DNA of 64,000 bases from Ulota crispa (lineage: Eukaryota > Streptophyta > Bryopsida > Orthotrichales > Orthotrichaceae): assembly GCA_963920765.1 (NCBI GenBank), contig OY987244.1, positions 17,898,358 through 17,962,357 of the forward strand, read 5' to 3'. The notes beneath the pieces are model-generated. The model was not told where the DNA came from. It did no database searches and saw only the letters and a list, made by a program, of their open reading frames with translations. Numbering within the stretch: position 1 is the stretch's first letter; every line of letters starts with the position of its first letter. Shown piece by piece: positions 36,370 through 48,148 of this stretch. The position numbers and the translations under genes were made by a program.

Positions 36370-37020
36370 TTCAACTACCAAGCTCACACAACTGAACGCC
36401 GATTCACACAAGTACTCAAACCTCGATACCGATGCTTTCAAAATATAACAAGAGATCAAAGTCCTCCCGAGCTCAATATACAACCTCAGCGCTTCACTTC
36501 TAAGGCGCTCTATAACGAAATTCTTGAAAGCTCGAAGTAAGCTTACTTTCGACTTTCAATCTCCTGCCATGCTTCAGACATTCTAAATCTCACCTAAACC
36601 GCAGAACATCCATTGACTTAAAAGCTCAATCAACCGAAGCCGATTCGCAAAGGCGCTCAAACTCCGATCGCAATGCTTCCAAAATAAGAAACAAACACGA
36701 TAAAACAAAAATATCCTACAAACTTAATCGCTTCACTTCTAAGGCGCTCCACATCAGATCGAGTTAACAAAAATGTCCTACAAACTTGATCGCTTCACTT
36801 CTAAGGCGCTCCACATCAGATCGAGTTAACAAAAGCGTCCTACAAACTCAATCGCTTCACTTCTAAGGCGCTCCACATCAGATCGAGTTAACAAAAGCGT
36901 CCTACAAACTCAATCGCTTCACTTCTAAGGCGCTCCACATCTTCAGATCGAGTTACTTCCAAAGTCGAATGTCCTCTCCGCTTCAAGCATTCTGAATCTC
37001 TCACACACATCCATTGACTG
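36370..37020 (-). repeat. Nested tandem repeats in the leader/promoter of the MyoB-like gene
   Basis: A 62-bp unit beginning CCTACAAACT and containing CTTCACTTCTAAGGCGCTCC is repeated four times, starting at 36715, 36777, 36839 and 36901. The last copies are nearly identical. Around it, about 36370-36600 and about 36601-37020 align as a larger, diverged duplication. Shared pieces include GCCGATTC, CTTCACTTCTAAGGCGCTC, TTCAGACATTCTAAATCTC or its variant, and CATCCATTGACT. The array is 440 to 740 bp upstream of the ATG, so it lies in the 5' leader or the promoter. Confidence 0.85.
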
Positions 37021-38037
37021 AAATCCCGCAAATCCACGGCACTCGATACGTTTCGCAAGGCAATTACGTCCTTGACAACCTTCTCCTCCCCCGAAATCGC
37101 GTTCCGGATCTCGCAATTGCATTTCAGCGCCGCCACGGGCTGCACGGGCTGCAGGTGAAGTGACCTAAACCCCTAGCTGTCTTGCCAAACTTGTTCGTCC
37201 TCGAAAGCTGGAATCAATGCAACGACTGTTGTTAAGTTAGCGACTGTTCTCGAGAGACGAGCTTCATTGACGAAGAAAGGTGAAAAGGCATTCCAGTGAA
37301 CACGCGGAGACCGCGCCAGTGGCGGAAAGGGCGTCGAGCGTGACGGGGTCTTTCAAGGGACATCAACGGCCGTTCCCTTCAGCTCTGTTGTCTTGGGAAC
37401 GCGACCCGGGCTCTGTCCGAGCCTAGTTCCGAACCGGCGGGTCCTTGAACCGACGCTGGCTTCCCGCTGGGTGGTTTACTTGGCGCGTTCACACTGCGCC
37501 ATCTGCCTGCGTTGACGACGTGGAGGCATGTGATGACTGGTGACACTCTGTTTTGAGTTGGCTTGGCACTTGCGGTGTCATCAATCCATCAATTGATTTC
37601 CTTATCTATGTTTGGTTCTTTTGGTGTGTGACTCAAGGGTTTTTTGTACGGTTGTATGCATTTACCCTTTAATGACCGCATGTATGTGAAATACTGCAAA
37701 CGGACCATCTAGCGTGGCGTTAAAGGGTTAAGAGCACTTCCATCGGTCCGGACTCTTTTAAAGTTTTTCATATGTTTTGGTCGTCCCTCGAGCCCTTGGA
37801 TCTCCACCCATGCTTTTCAAAAAGGTGGTCTTGCACTCCAACATTCCCCATAAATAAGCAGTTGATCACTTATCAAGGAAAGTAGAGGATAAAACTCACT
37901 AAACTTAAGGTGTATAGTGAATGAATAGTGGCTTGAAGGGTCCTTGTTAGACACGGCAAGACACAATGTCAAGAGAGGGTTTTGAGAGGGGCACATTTCA
38001 TCTACTTTGAGCTTGTTGGAGTCACCGGTGGAAATGC
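37021..38037. other. Upstream region of the MyoB-like gene
   Basis: 37300-37500 is GC-rich and likely promoter. A 72-bp TTAA-type remnant (CCCTTTAATGACC ... GGCGTTAAAGGG-TTAA) is at about 37660-37731. The open frame 36888-37145 (-) ends inside the 62-bp repeat and has no domain. Confidence 0.4.
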
Positions 38038-38293
38038 TCTAACCCCTAAATGTCACAATGGATGTTTTTTGGATCAAGATTCCAGGAACAACTCAGTAAT
38101 AAAACCTTATCATCTTTTGCATCTATATGGTAGATTTCCACAAAAATTACAAATTTACACTTGTCAAGAAGTTGTTGACAAATTTCTATGGTGAATTTTT
38201 CAGTTATGGCTTACACTCCAACTTATTTTCAAAACACTCTCTCAAACTTGTTGAGACCCTGTTTTGTTTGTGTTTGTGACGCTTAGGGCTTAA
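38038..38293. mobile_element. Possible worn TTAA-type element, about 256 bp
   Basis: The left end CTAA-CCCCTAAATGTCACAATGG opposes the right GTTTGTGACGCTTAGGGC-TTAA. The left TTAA is mutated. Confidence 0.35.
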
Positions 38294-38784
38294 CATGCAT
38301 GAAAATTTGTGAGTTATCTCAAATGTAAACATAGAAAATGTTTTGAAGGAATAATGTAGAGTAGAAATCTTCCCAACAACATTTCTCTAAGTTCTTTTTT
38401 TTGACATTCACCTCAAGACTTTCTTGTTAATTTTATTAAAAAAAAACAACAATCATGCATGAAGTTCCAAAAAATAAAGGACAACCTTTGTGATATATAT
38501 CTCCAGGATATCACTCAAATATGACATGTGACATAGGCACCTCAAACTAAATAATTAATCTGCTTAACAAGAAAAACTCTAATTTTGAGTGGATAGTAGC
38601 TGCATTGCTTCACTAAAGATCAGAAACGAACGAAAACCACTTGAGTATGCTTTGAGTGACTGGTATAATTGCTAACCTCAGATATGATCTTTGCAATTAG
38701 CTCAAATGGTTTAAAACTTTGTAAAATCTGCTCAAACTTCAAACTCAATAAGGTGATACTTATCATTGTTGTGCCAATAAATGA

Positions 38785-39230
38785 AAAACAATCTGTATCA
38801 CTTCTATACAAGTTATTTCGATTAGTGCAGATTTTGAATAATACAAGATCTTTCACACTAATTTAGATGAATTTTGTCTATTTAGTATGAAAATGTTGCA
38901 TGTCTTATACTTTTGTATCCCAATTAAAATTTTGGCCACAATCTTTTGTTGTCCCTTAAGTAATAACTTGGTGGTGAAACCTCTTTAATGTAGCATCCTT
39001 CACACTTTTTATAGTTGAGATGCTTACTAGCAAAATGTACTTTAAACTTTGGCCACTTGAGCCACACTATTTGAGATAGTATTTAAATATTGTAACCAAC
39101 ATATACTAAACTAAGCTAAAAAAATGTAAACTATTTTTGTTAGAGAGCCTATATATATATATATAAAATTTTCATTGCTTGAATTAGTGTAAGTTAGCAT
39201 AATTAGTGCAAGATGCAATAATTGTATAAT
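38785..39230 (+). repeat. Dispersed repeat, copy 2 (partner at 550)
   Basis: A diverged, shorter copy of the 550-1260 sequence with the same order of blocks. A TA microsatellite (about 39151-39167) lies inside. Confidence 0.6.
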
Positions 39231-39326
39231 GTTTGTAGCAAATTTAGCCACATTTGTGAACATTATGAGATTTATTATTTGGAAAGAAACATTATTGGGC
39301 ATTTCATTTTTTAACCAAATTTTTAA

Positions 39327-39644
39327 GGGAAAATTTCATGGATACCTGGCCCTGAAGTTTTGCATATTTTCATAGATACCCTTGTTTTTTTAGAAGTTTC
39401 ACAAATACCCTTGGATCAAAAAAAATCAGGTGTTTGTTTTGTTGTGCATGCCACTTCCCTTCTCCCTTTGTATGCACGCATAACAAAAAAGTAGTAGTGT
39501 GCGTACAAAGGGAGAAGGGAAGTGGCATGCACAACAAAACAAACACCTAAATTTTTTGATCCAAGGGTATTTGTGAAACTTCTAAAAAAGCAGGGGTATC
39601 TATGAAAATATTGCAAACTTCAGGGGTATCCATGAAATTTTCCC
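39327..39644. mobile_element. Near-perfect foldback element, 318 bp
   Basis: Ends GGGAAAATTTCATGGATACC and its exact inverse. The arms run through CACAAATACCCTTGGATC to CCCTTCTCCCTTTGTATGC, leaving a loop of about 30 bases near 39475-39505. A worn relative of one arm lies at about 10730-10810. Confidence 0.85.
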
Positions 39645-39752
39645 ATATTTTAAAGTCATGCACCATTTACTTCCTATAAAAAATTTGTATTCATACTATA
39701 ATATACTAATATTTTTCTTGAAAATTTTGGTCAATTTTTTATCAAGTAACTT

Positions 39753-40306
39753 GGGTCGCTTCATACTACGGCTGACCAAGTTGAGAGGTCATGGGATTGA
39801 GTAGCCAAACTTTGTTGAGAGGCCCAAGAAATGGGCTAAAAATAGGCAATAAATGTTGTTTTTGACACCTTTTGCCACCCTTAGTGTGAAGCCTCCAAAG
39901 GTCAAGTCCAAAGGCCAAACTCTTGGAAATATACTTCCACAACCTCTCAACTTGAATGGTCGTAGTGTGAAGCCTCCAAAAGCCAAGCCCAAAGTCCAAA
40001 GTCACAACATTTATTAGAACTTCCAAATCTAACGGCCAAGATCTTATTGGCTTTTGATTATTTTATGAAAACAATGTGACGGCCTCTCAACCATAGTTTG
40101 GGTCTCCATTTTTGCTTGACCAAAATTTTCTTGAGAGGCCGTCACTTTGGATGATAAAGTGCTGCCATGTAGGCATTTGGAGGATGACATCCTTTGGAGT
40201 TTGACCTCTTGTGTGAAGGGTTGAGAGACCGAACTCTTGATTCCTTGCAATTTGATTAGTGAAAACCAACTACCTCTCAATATATGACCATAGTGTAAAG
40301 CGACCC
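39753..40306. mobile_element. TIR element, GGGTCGCTT termini, 554 bp
   Basis: The left end GGGTCGCTTCATACTACGG pairs with the right end CCATAGTGTAAAGCGACCC. Several internal CCTCTCAAC and GTGTGAAGCCTCC copies are seen. No transposase. Confidence 0.65.
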
Positions 40307-40813
40307 TTAGTTTCAAATTTGAATTGGTTTCTTTTGCGATTTCAACCGGCTGACAATACACTAAATGCTGGTTCTTCCGAACCCTGGTCGGATATTGAAG
40401 TAGAAAGTTATGAAATTATGAGAAGCTGAACAAAATCCAAAGTCAACTGATATAAAATTTGGTGGAGGACCAAAGATCTAATGTTGTGGCAAATATTAGT
40501 AAAATATGTTGCACCTAACCTGACTATAATCACTGTATGTTCTAGTAATAAATGGTCATTACAGCGAAACTGAATGCTAGTTTAGATAGTGGGGTAGCGT
40601 TAAATGACAATTAAGAAACTTAGTTGTGACTAGCCAGGTTCGTTAGTTTTACTGTCAGTATCTTCTGAGAAGTGGGAATATTCATGTTATTGTGCAGTAC
40701 TTATTTTTACTAAACTCTAAATACCCACGCAGTCATTTTCTATCAGAGGTTGGCTTTTTATTCGATGGACAACTAGGCGGAAGGAAAAAAACCATTTCTC
40801 AGAAATAAAAGAG

Positions 40814-41212
40814 TAAGGTAGGCGCACCCATAAGCGTGGAAATAAGGGTTTTGGAGTAGGTAAAATAATTGACTAATTTTGAAAAAAATATTGTATATTA
40901 GGAAATGGAAACCAAAAATATTAGCATCAATGTCAAGGTTCTAACTACAAGCATTTGCTCACAAAGATTTTTCAAAGTCCAAAATCACTGAAATTGTAAG
41001 AACCATGTGTAAGAGATGCTAATCACAAGGCTTGTTGGTTCTTAAATAGTGAGATGGGTACTCAAAACCTCATGCTAGTCACCCACAACCATCACTTCAT
41101 CACCCATAACCATCACTCAATCACCCACAACCATTTGTTTTTTTATTGGTTGGCCCTCCCACTATCAGGTGATGGGCATGGGGACGCAACGCTTCTAGAT
41201 GCTCCTACCTTA
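40814..41212. mobile_element. TA-flanked MITE
   Basis: Termini are AGGTAGGCGCACCCATAAGC and the inverse GATGCTCCTACCT; 399 bp with TA borders. The interior carries a short tandem run of the type CACCCACAACCATCACTTCA (about 41080-41138). It is the inverse of the copy at 62857. Confidence 0.75.
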
Positions 41213-41402
41213 AAGCAAAACTATCGATTCAAGTATTTTGGCAGATTTGAAATGCATTCTCAAAACTGCATTTCCAATTTGATTATCAATAAACTTGGGC
41301 AATTTTTTGAAACAAAACATAGGGTTAATTGCTTGTGAGACAATTAATACATCTGAGCAATTAATGGGTTAAAACTAACTTACGGTTTTACTAAAACCCA
41401 CT

Positions 41403-42617
41403 AAGGGCATCCCCAATGCAGCCGTAAGAGAGGCTGGCAAAAGCTTGTGCAGTGCTTTAACCCTTGAGCGCCCTAGCCAAAACGAGAGGCTTTTTTGGTT
41501 CAGGAGGGTCTTTGCCTTGAATTTGACGATGCTTACTAGAAAACGCAATGTGGATCAGCTCACCTTTGAAAAGCAAAGAGGGCTTCGGGTTGTGCTAAAT
41601 GGAATAAAAATTTGCGTGATCCACCGTACAGATCAAACGTTTATAACATTCAACTCCACGTTGACTGGAGGGGTTGAGACTTTTTTTGAGGCTGTTTTGC
41701 ATTTCGACTACCACCCACATGCGGAGAATATGTTGGATTGCGTTGCAATTCCTATAGGGCGTGGGTTCCATAAGCCTGTCCTTTCCTCCAAAAATCCAAG
41801 ACTTCTGGATGCTGCATCAAAATTCAATTGGGCTTTCAGTTTGGGACTGTCAAAGCAAACTCACTTGAGGGGACCGGGACAAGATCTGCAACGACTTGAC
41901 ACATCAGCATGCACATAGCTAAAATACCAGCAACGCAAGTCAAGAGAATCCACTTAGCACCACGCCAAAAGGGGGAAACGGGCTACCACCGGCAAGTTCC
42001 GGTACCCAAGGTCTCCACCAGCTCAACAAATGCCTTGACTTGCCAAATTCCTTATCCCCCACTACTCCACCTCAGCCCCTACACGCATGCTGAATAAATC
42101 CGGCCTCCTAAAAGTACTAAACATCATCAATGAGACGTACCCGTACCCACCTGTCCAATTTTTTCAAGAGTACACCCAAGATCCATAGTTATATGGGAGA
42201 TAATTCAATTTGGGGCGCCCCATATTTTGCATGTAGAGCACTCAGGGGTTAAACCGGACTTGAGCAAAAACATAGGCTCTAATGTAGCAGGTAAACCATA
42301 CTGCATTTTTCAAGGCTCCCCACATAAGAGCCCCTCCCCTGCAAATTTTCACTATTTGGAGAGTCTTGCATACCACTCCAACTCTGACTCTGACTCAAAT
42401 TCAAGGAATTTTAGATACTTCTAACATGAATCAGCCACACATAAGCACTTTAAAAAAACATAAACTATTAAAAACTCATGTTTAGTGACTGTCAAAGCTT
42501 GTGTGCATTGGGGACTACTTGACTTGAAAATGCTCCTACTTTACAACACAGTCGGTGTCAGCCACGGTCTAACACAGTTTGCCCAACTCAAATCCCGACT
42601 AGATTGGAGATGCCCTA
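41403..42617. mobile_element. GGGCATC-terminus MITE hosting a TTAA element
   Basis: Ends are TAAGGGCATCCCCAATGCAG and the inverse TTGGAGATGCCCTAAG. Without the 796-bp insertion the element is about 420 bp. Termini of the type GGGCATCTCCAATG are common in plant MITEs. The superfamily is not assigned. Confidence 0.5.
41457..42252. mobile_element. TTAA-flanked MITE, GAGCGCCC termini, 796 bp
   Basis: Starts TTAA-CCCTTGAGCGCCC and ends GAGCACTCAGGGG-TTAA. It contains a 157-codon open frame (41445-41918) that resembles no known transposase and starts outside the element. Confidence 0.65.
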
Positions 42618-42653
42618 AGGTAGGAGGCCCATGAATTGAGCATCTAAGGTAGG

Positions 42654-42770
42654 AGGTTCTAAAATGGTGCACCTCCTTAAATGTATTCAATTTGTACATG
42701 TTATTTTTCATAGCCCCTCAAAATGTACAAGCAATGTACATTTGAGGAGGTGCACCACTTTAGAGACCTA
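42654..42770. repeat. Short inverted repeat
   Basis: AGGTTCTAAAATGGTGCACC on the left mirrors GGTGCACCACTTTAGAGACC on the right. Just before it, TAAGGTAGGAGG occurs twice (42616 and 42645), like the ends of the TA-flanked family. Confidence 0.5.
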
Positions 42771-42886
42771 TGGCTTTTCCACTTCAAAATTTCATAACTA
42801 ATTCCATGAAGTTCCAAAAAACATGAAACGTCTTGGGTTAGATGCCAATTCCTCTTGTCTTTCAAAGAAAATTATTGAAATATATT

Positions 42887-43839
42887 TTAACCCCTGAAGG
42901 ACCAAGCCCATTATTTTGTGAAAATCACTAAAAACTGCCACTTTTGGGGGAATGAGTAAAAAGGTAGGATTTTTTTTTTTTTGAAAATCCAACCGTAAGG
43001 TCTTGCCCTAGACTATGAGAGGTACTTGCTGAAAAAAATTCAGCTCAATCTAGAAGTAGAGGAGTGAGATATTGACATTTGAAATGGAAAAAAAAATGTT
43101 TTTTCCTTGCTGCCCAAAAATTTCAGAAGCCTTTGACGGCTCCTATATAAAAAAAAATGCTCTACGCAAAATTGAGGTTTATTTTTCCATGTAGAAGACC
43201 AAGTTAGGTATGTGTGGGAGAACTTTCAAATGAATTGGAGGTGTGGATCATACTTTCTAAAATGTTGCAATACCATAAGGCCATGAAATTTGCATATACG
43301 CTAGGCAAAATTGGAGAATTTATATAAAATTCAGAAATCTAAACTACTTTGATTCAAATGGTGAAATCCAAGGAATCTTAGCCTACTACAATTTGCAAAA
43401 CAAAGTCAAAAAAAAAAATACACAAAGAGCTCAAGAAAGGAAAGGAAAAAAATTACAAGAGGCAAAAAGAATGGAGGTTTGGGAGTCCCATACCTACCTG
43501 CAAACTAAAACTTCTCATAACTTTCATCTCATCAATCAAAACTAAATGATTTTAGGATTCCCAAATTTGTATAAATTTGAAGAACCAAATTCAGATTATT
43601 ATTTTTTTAAATGCAATTTTGATTTTTTTTGGGCTGCCCGCCTTTGCCCCTTTTCAGAAATTCATGCATAACTTCTTCAATAAATGTCAAAATGAAGAAA
43701 AAATTAGATGCCCACGTACATCTTTGAATTCCCCACATTTAATAAAAGTTTCAAAAAATCACAAAAAGTAGATTAGCTGTAGGTACATGCCCAAAATCCA
43801 ATTGTCCCCTAAGGGTACAGTTGGTCCGTTAGGGGTTAA
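42887..43839. mobile_element. TTAA-flanked MITE, subfamily D, 953 bp
   Basis: Starts TTAA-CCCCTGAAGGACCAAGCCC with AAAACTGCCACTTTTGGGGG just inside. It ends TTGGTCCGTTAGGGG-TTAA with a subterminal AGGTACATGCCCAAAATCC. Its two ends differ inside the termini. Confidence 0.8.
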
Positions 43840-43872
43840 GAAGTTCACCTCTCCAAAAGTCGGTTTCAACCC

Positions 43873-45790
43873 TTAACCCCTAAAGGCCCAAGCCCTTTTC
43901 TCCAGTGAAAGTCATTGTTAACTGCCAATTTGGGGGAATGAGTAGAGAAGTAGGAAATAAAGTTTTCTTTGCAAATCCAACCATAGGATCTTGCCTTAAA
44001 CTAGAAGAGGTACTTGTGGGAAAAAAATCAAGTCATTCTAGATGGAGAGGAGGGAGATATTTACACCTAAAGTGAAAAAAACGGTTTTTTCCTTGATGCT
44101 AGTAAATTTGAGAAGCCTTTGACCACACTTACATGAAAAAACTTACTCTACACAAAGTTGAGGTTTAATTTTTTCATGTAGAAGACCAAAGTAGGTATGT
44201 GTGGGAGAATTTTCAAATCAATTGGAACTATACAACACATGGGGGAAAATAGTAAATAAAAAAAAGTAGAGAATGAGTCAAATCACTAAATAGTAAAGAA
44301 TTTAATTATTAAAATGAAAAAATGAAAATCCCAACGGTTATAATGTTGTGATAAACAATCTACTTCCTTAGGTTTAGTTTTTTTTCCAAAATATTAAAAA
44401 TTGTGGGAAATAAAGGACTTCAAAGTTTAATTTAGAGTAGAGAATCCATAACTGCCCACAAACTAAAACATCTCATAATTTTCATCTCATCGATTGAAGT
44501 TGAATGATTCAAAGCTACCCACATATAAAAAAATCTAAAGAACCAATTTCAGATTTCTATTTTTAGAAAACACAAATTTTTAAGAAGTTTTTGGGCTGCC
44601 CGGATTGCCCTCCCTTCCCCGGGCAGCAGATATTCTTGCATAACTTCTTTGTCAAATGTCAGAATGACAAAAAAATTAGTTGCCCCGCGTAGGTCTTGGA
44701 ATTCCCCACCTTCAACAAAAGTTTTATAAAATCACAAAAACTAAATTAGCTATNNNNNNNNNNNNNNNNNNNNNNNNNNNNNNNNNNNNNNNNNNNNNNN
44801 NNNNNNNNNNNNNNNNNNNNNNNNNNNNNNNNNNNNNNNNNNNNNNNNNNNNNNNNNNNNNNNNNNNNNNNNNNNNNNNNNNNNNNNNNNNNNNNNNNNN
44901 NNNNNNNNNNNNNNNNNNNNNNNNNNNNNNNNNNNNNNNNNNNNNNNNNNNNNGGTGGGGAATTCCAAGACCTACGCGGGCAACTAATTTTTTTGTCATT
45001 CTGACATTTGACAAAGAAGTTATGCAAGAATATCTGCTGCCCGGGGAAGGGAGGGCAATCCGGGCAGCCCAAAAACTTCTTAAAAATTTGTGTTTTCTAA
45101 AAATAGAAATCTGAAATTGGTTCTTTAGATTTTTTTATATGTGGGTAGCTTTGAATCATTCAACTTCAATCGATGAGATGAAAATTATGAGATGTTTTAG
45201 TTTGTGGGCAGTTATGGATTCTCTACTCTAAATTAAACTTTGAAGTCCTTTATTTCCCACAATTTTTAATATTTTGGAAAAAAAACTAAACCTAAGGAAG
45301 TAGATTGTTTATCACAACATTATAACCGTTGGGATTTTCATTTTTTCATTTTAATAATTAAATTCTTTACTATTTAGTGATTTGACTCATTCTCTACTTT
45401 TTTTTATTTACTATTTTCCCCCATGTGTTGTATAGTTCCAATTGATTTGAAAATTCTCCCACACATACCTACTTTGGTCTTCTACATGAAAAAATTAAAC
45501 CTCAACTTTGTGTAGAGTAAGTTTTTTCATGTAAGTGTGGTCAAAGGCTTCTCAAATTTACTAGCATCAAGGAAAAAACCGTTTTTTTCACTTTAGGTGT
45601 AAATATCTCCCTCCTCTCCATCTAGAATGACTTGATTTTTTTCCCACAAGTACCTCTTCTAGTTTAAGGCAAGATCCTATGGTTGGATTTGCAAAGAAAA
45701 CTTTATTTCCTACTTCTCTACTCATTCCCCCAAATTGGCAGTTAACAATGACTTTCACTGGAGAAAAGGGCTTGGGCCTTTAGGGGTTAA
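43873..45790. repeat. Near-perfect inverted repeat of a subfamily D element around an assembly gap
   Basis: The left arm (43873-44708) starts TTAA-CCCCTAAAGGCCCAAGCCC. The right arm (44954-45790) is its mirror and ends GGCCTTTAGGGG-TTAA. By eye the arms differ by one base: a run of four C at about 44683-44686 against three. The left side continues 45 bases past the mirrored part before the gap. The mirror stops within a few bases of the element's terminus on the outside. Confidence 0.9.
44754..44953. other. Assembly gap, 200 N
   Basis: Exactly 200 N, a conventional fixed gap size, at the centre of the inverted repeat. By comparison with the copies at 42887 and 60475, the missing sequence should include the right end of at least one subfamily D element. 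Confidence 0.98.
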
Positions 45791-45883
45791 GGGAAGGGGG
45801 ACGTCTGTGGCAAAATCAGGCCAACTTAGTCATTTCATAATATATTTGGTAGAAAGTCAAATAAGGAATAATTATGTATCCAT

Positions 45884-46716
45884 TTAATCCCTAAAAGATC
45901 AAGGGTTAATTTAACAGACACTTCAAAACTTGGATAGGATCATATGAAGTCTACTTTTGTTGAATGTTCTCAAAATTGTTACACAAGGTGTAAATACGTA
46001 TCCCTTTGTGGAAATTTAATTTTTCTGAATTAGATGCCCAATTCAAGAGTTTTGTTGCCCAAAAGAATTTGGGCAGCTCAGGCAATTTGGGCATCCTTGG
46101 GAATCTTATGCTAAAACTCTCATCAACTTTTGAAATTTGGCATGCATGTAACTAATAAAATATGGTATACAATGTCAAAAAAATTGGGCTATCACATCAC
46201 ACTTTAGGAGGAGTCCAACTTTGATAACTATGTTCGGGCGGTTTCAAGAAAATATATAATCTTGCAACTTTAGGCCCTATTATCTTTCAATCTATATGTT
46301 TGAAGCTCTTGAATTTTTTTACACATATTCGGAATGTTTTGTATCTAACATGTTACCATTCACATTTCAAATAAAAGACTTCCTCATTGTACATGAAATC
46401 ATGAAAGGATGATTACTGTATTGCCAATTACTTAACCTTCTTGCATTGCACGATGATTTATAATAAGGTAGATTATGTATTTATTTTTGGAATTTGTCAT
46501 GAGTTGACCTAACACCATATGCTTATGAATGGTCAAAAACCTTATTTTTGTGTAGAGCAAAAAAATTACTCTAGGAGGGCTTGATATTTATTGACCTTGT
46601 TTTGCAAGAATGAAGAAAGGTTATTTTTCTCACATTATTATAATCTTACAATCCATTTGGCCAAATGGGCTGAAATATTTTGTGCACATTAACTTATTTG
46701 TAGTATGGTTGAAATT

Positions 46717-46751
<35 letters not shown>

Positions 46752-46828
46752 ATTTTGGGCAATGCACTAAAAGTTGGCAGTTTATGAGATTTTTTCTCAC
46801 AAAACACCCTTGGTCATTTAGGGGTTAA
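45884..46828. mobile_element. TTAA-flanked piggyBac-like MITE, subfamily A, 945 bp
   Basis: The left end is TTAA-TCCCTAAAAGATCAAG and the right is CTTGGTCATTTAGGGG-TTAA. It is a second copy of the 13750 element, and an A tract of about 30 bp (about 46719-46748) has expanded inside. Confidence 0.75.
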
Positions 46829-47003
46829 GTTGAATTTATTTGAGTTGGTATGAATTAACTACAATTTTTATCAAAAAAAATGGCACATAGGTAGCTATTT
46901 TGGATCATAGGTAGAGCACTCATGGTTTAAAATCAAATTGTAAATAGAGCACATGAGTCCAAAGAGAAACCACCACAAAACTGAGGATGCTCAAATAGGT
47001 CCT

Positions 47004-47188
47004 TTAACCCTTGAATGACCCTGGGGGTTGTGAGATACAAGACCGTAAGTCCAACCGCAGCTTCTTGTTGCAAAGGTTTTCAGGCTAGAGAAATTCACGT
47101 TGACATTGAATAGCTGGATACCCCCCCTCCCAAATACCCATACGGCCCCATATGGCTGCAAAGGACTTTGGGCCCGTTTAGGGGTTAA
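47004..47188. mobile_element. Short TTAA-flanked element, 185 bp
   Basis: Starts TTAA-CCCTTGAATGACCC and ends GGGCCCGTTTAGGGG-TTAA. It shares its right TTAA (47185-47188) with the next element. Confidence 0.6.
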
Positions 47189-48093
47189 CCCCTAAAGGAC
47201 CATTGTCCCTTTGGGGGACAAATGGGATTTTGGGCAAGTCCCCATGCCCTCAATTTTTGTCCTAATTTTTTGAAACTTTTCTTGATGATAGAAAAACACA
47301 TTAGCTTTTGGGGAGTATAACTTTTATTCCAATCTATGCTTGGGAACAAAAGTAATGCCTAAATAATCACAAATATGGAGACTCTGGGTAGCAAAAATTA
47401 CAAAAAGTTGATTTTTTTGTCATAAATTATATTTTTTCTATATTTGAAGCTTTTATTCATTCCATTTGGACTAGTTATGAGAAAGTTATGGACATTCTTG
47501 TTTTTTGGGCAACTTAAGCATCTTATTGAAAAAATAACTTATAAACTTCATTCTTGAATGCAAGTTTAATGTTTTTTCCAAATTCTTTTCTCAAAAGGGT
47601 GAAGTTTGCTTGCTAGAACAATCTCACCATTGGAATTATTGGTGTTTCATTTCCATTTGTAGGGTTATTAACAATTTAGGTTTTGCTCAATCTCATATCT
47701 TCTTCCACCTAATTTTTGTTTAAAGAATAAAAATTAAGTATTTTTTGTTTTGGTTTTTTCCCAAAGATTCTCAACTCAATTTTCCACCATAAAGATTTAG
47801 ACTTCCAAACTTGCGCTACAAAAATTTTAAGCTAAAAAAGTTCAAAGTCAAGTAATCTAGTCAAGCAAGGTGCAAAAAAGTTTGTATTTTACACTTTAAC
47901 TGCATATATCTTGCAATGTGTTCAGTCAAAGTTTTTGAAATAACTTTTACACATTCATATACTAGTCTAGTATAAGAACCTACGGCTAGATATGTAAAAA
48001 GACTAATTTTCAAACTTTTTTACTCTTTGCAATAGAAATGGCAGTTTTGAGTGTCTTTTGACAAAATAAAGGCCCCATGGCTTTAGAAATTAA
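47185..48093. mobile_element. TTAA-flanked MITE, subfamily E, 909 bp, degraded right end
   Basis: Starts TTAA-CCCCTAAAGGACCATTG, followed by GACAAATGGGATTTTGGGCA. The right end is worn (CATGGCTTTAGAAA-TTAA) but is preceded by the conserved GGCAGTTTTGAGTGTCTTTT. It is an inverted copy of 48149-49074. Confidence 0.75.
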
Positions 48094-48148
48094 GGGGCTG
48101 GCCATGAATCACCACATCTAGAGAAATCTTATTTTAGGGAACTATAAC

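Noticed and set aside
36888..37145. 85-codon minus-strand open frame upstream of the MyoB-like gene
   Set aside because: It ends within the 62-bp repeat and has no domain. An upstream open reading frame remains possible but is not supported.
41445..41918. 157-codon open frame, possible transposase
   Set aside because: It starts outside the TTAA element, shows no catalytic acid pattern or zinc-binding end, and is not shared with the similar element at 57715.
44680..45114. Open frames across the N gap
   Set aside because: They exist only because N codons are not stops.
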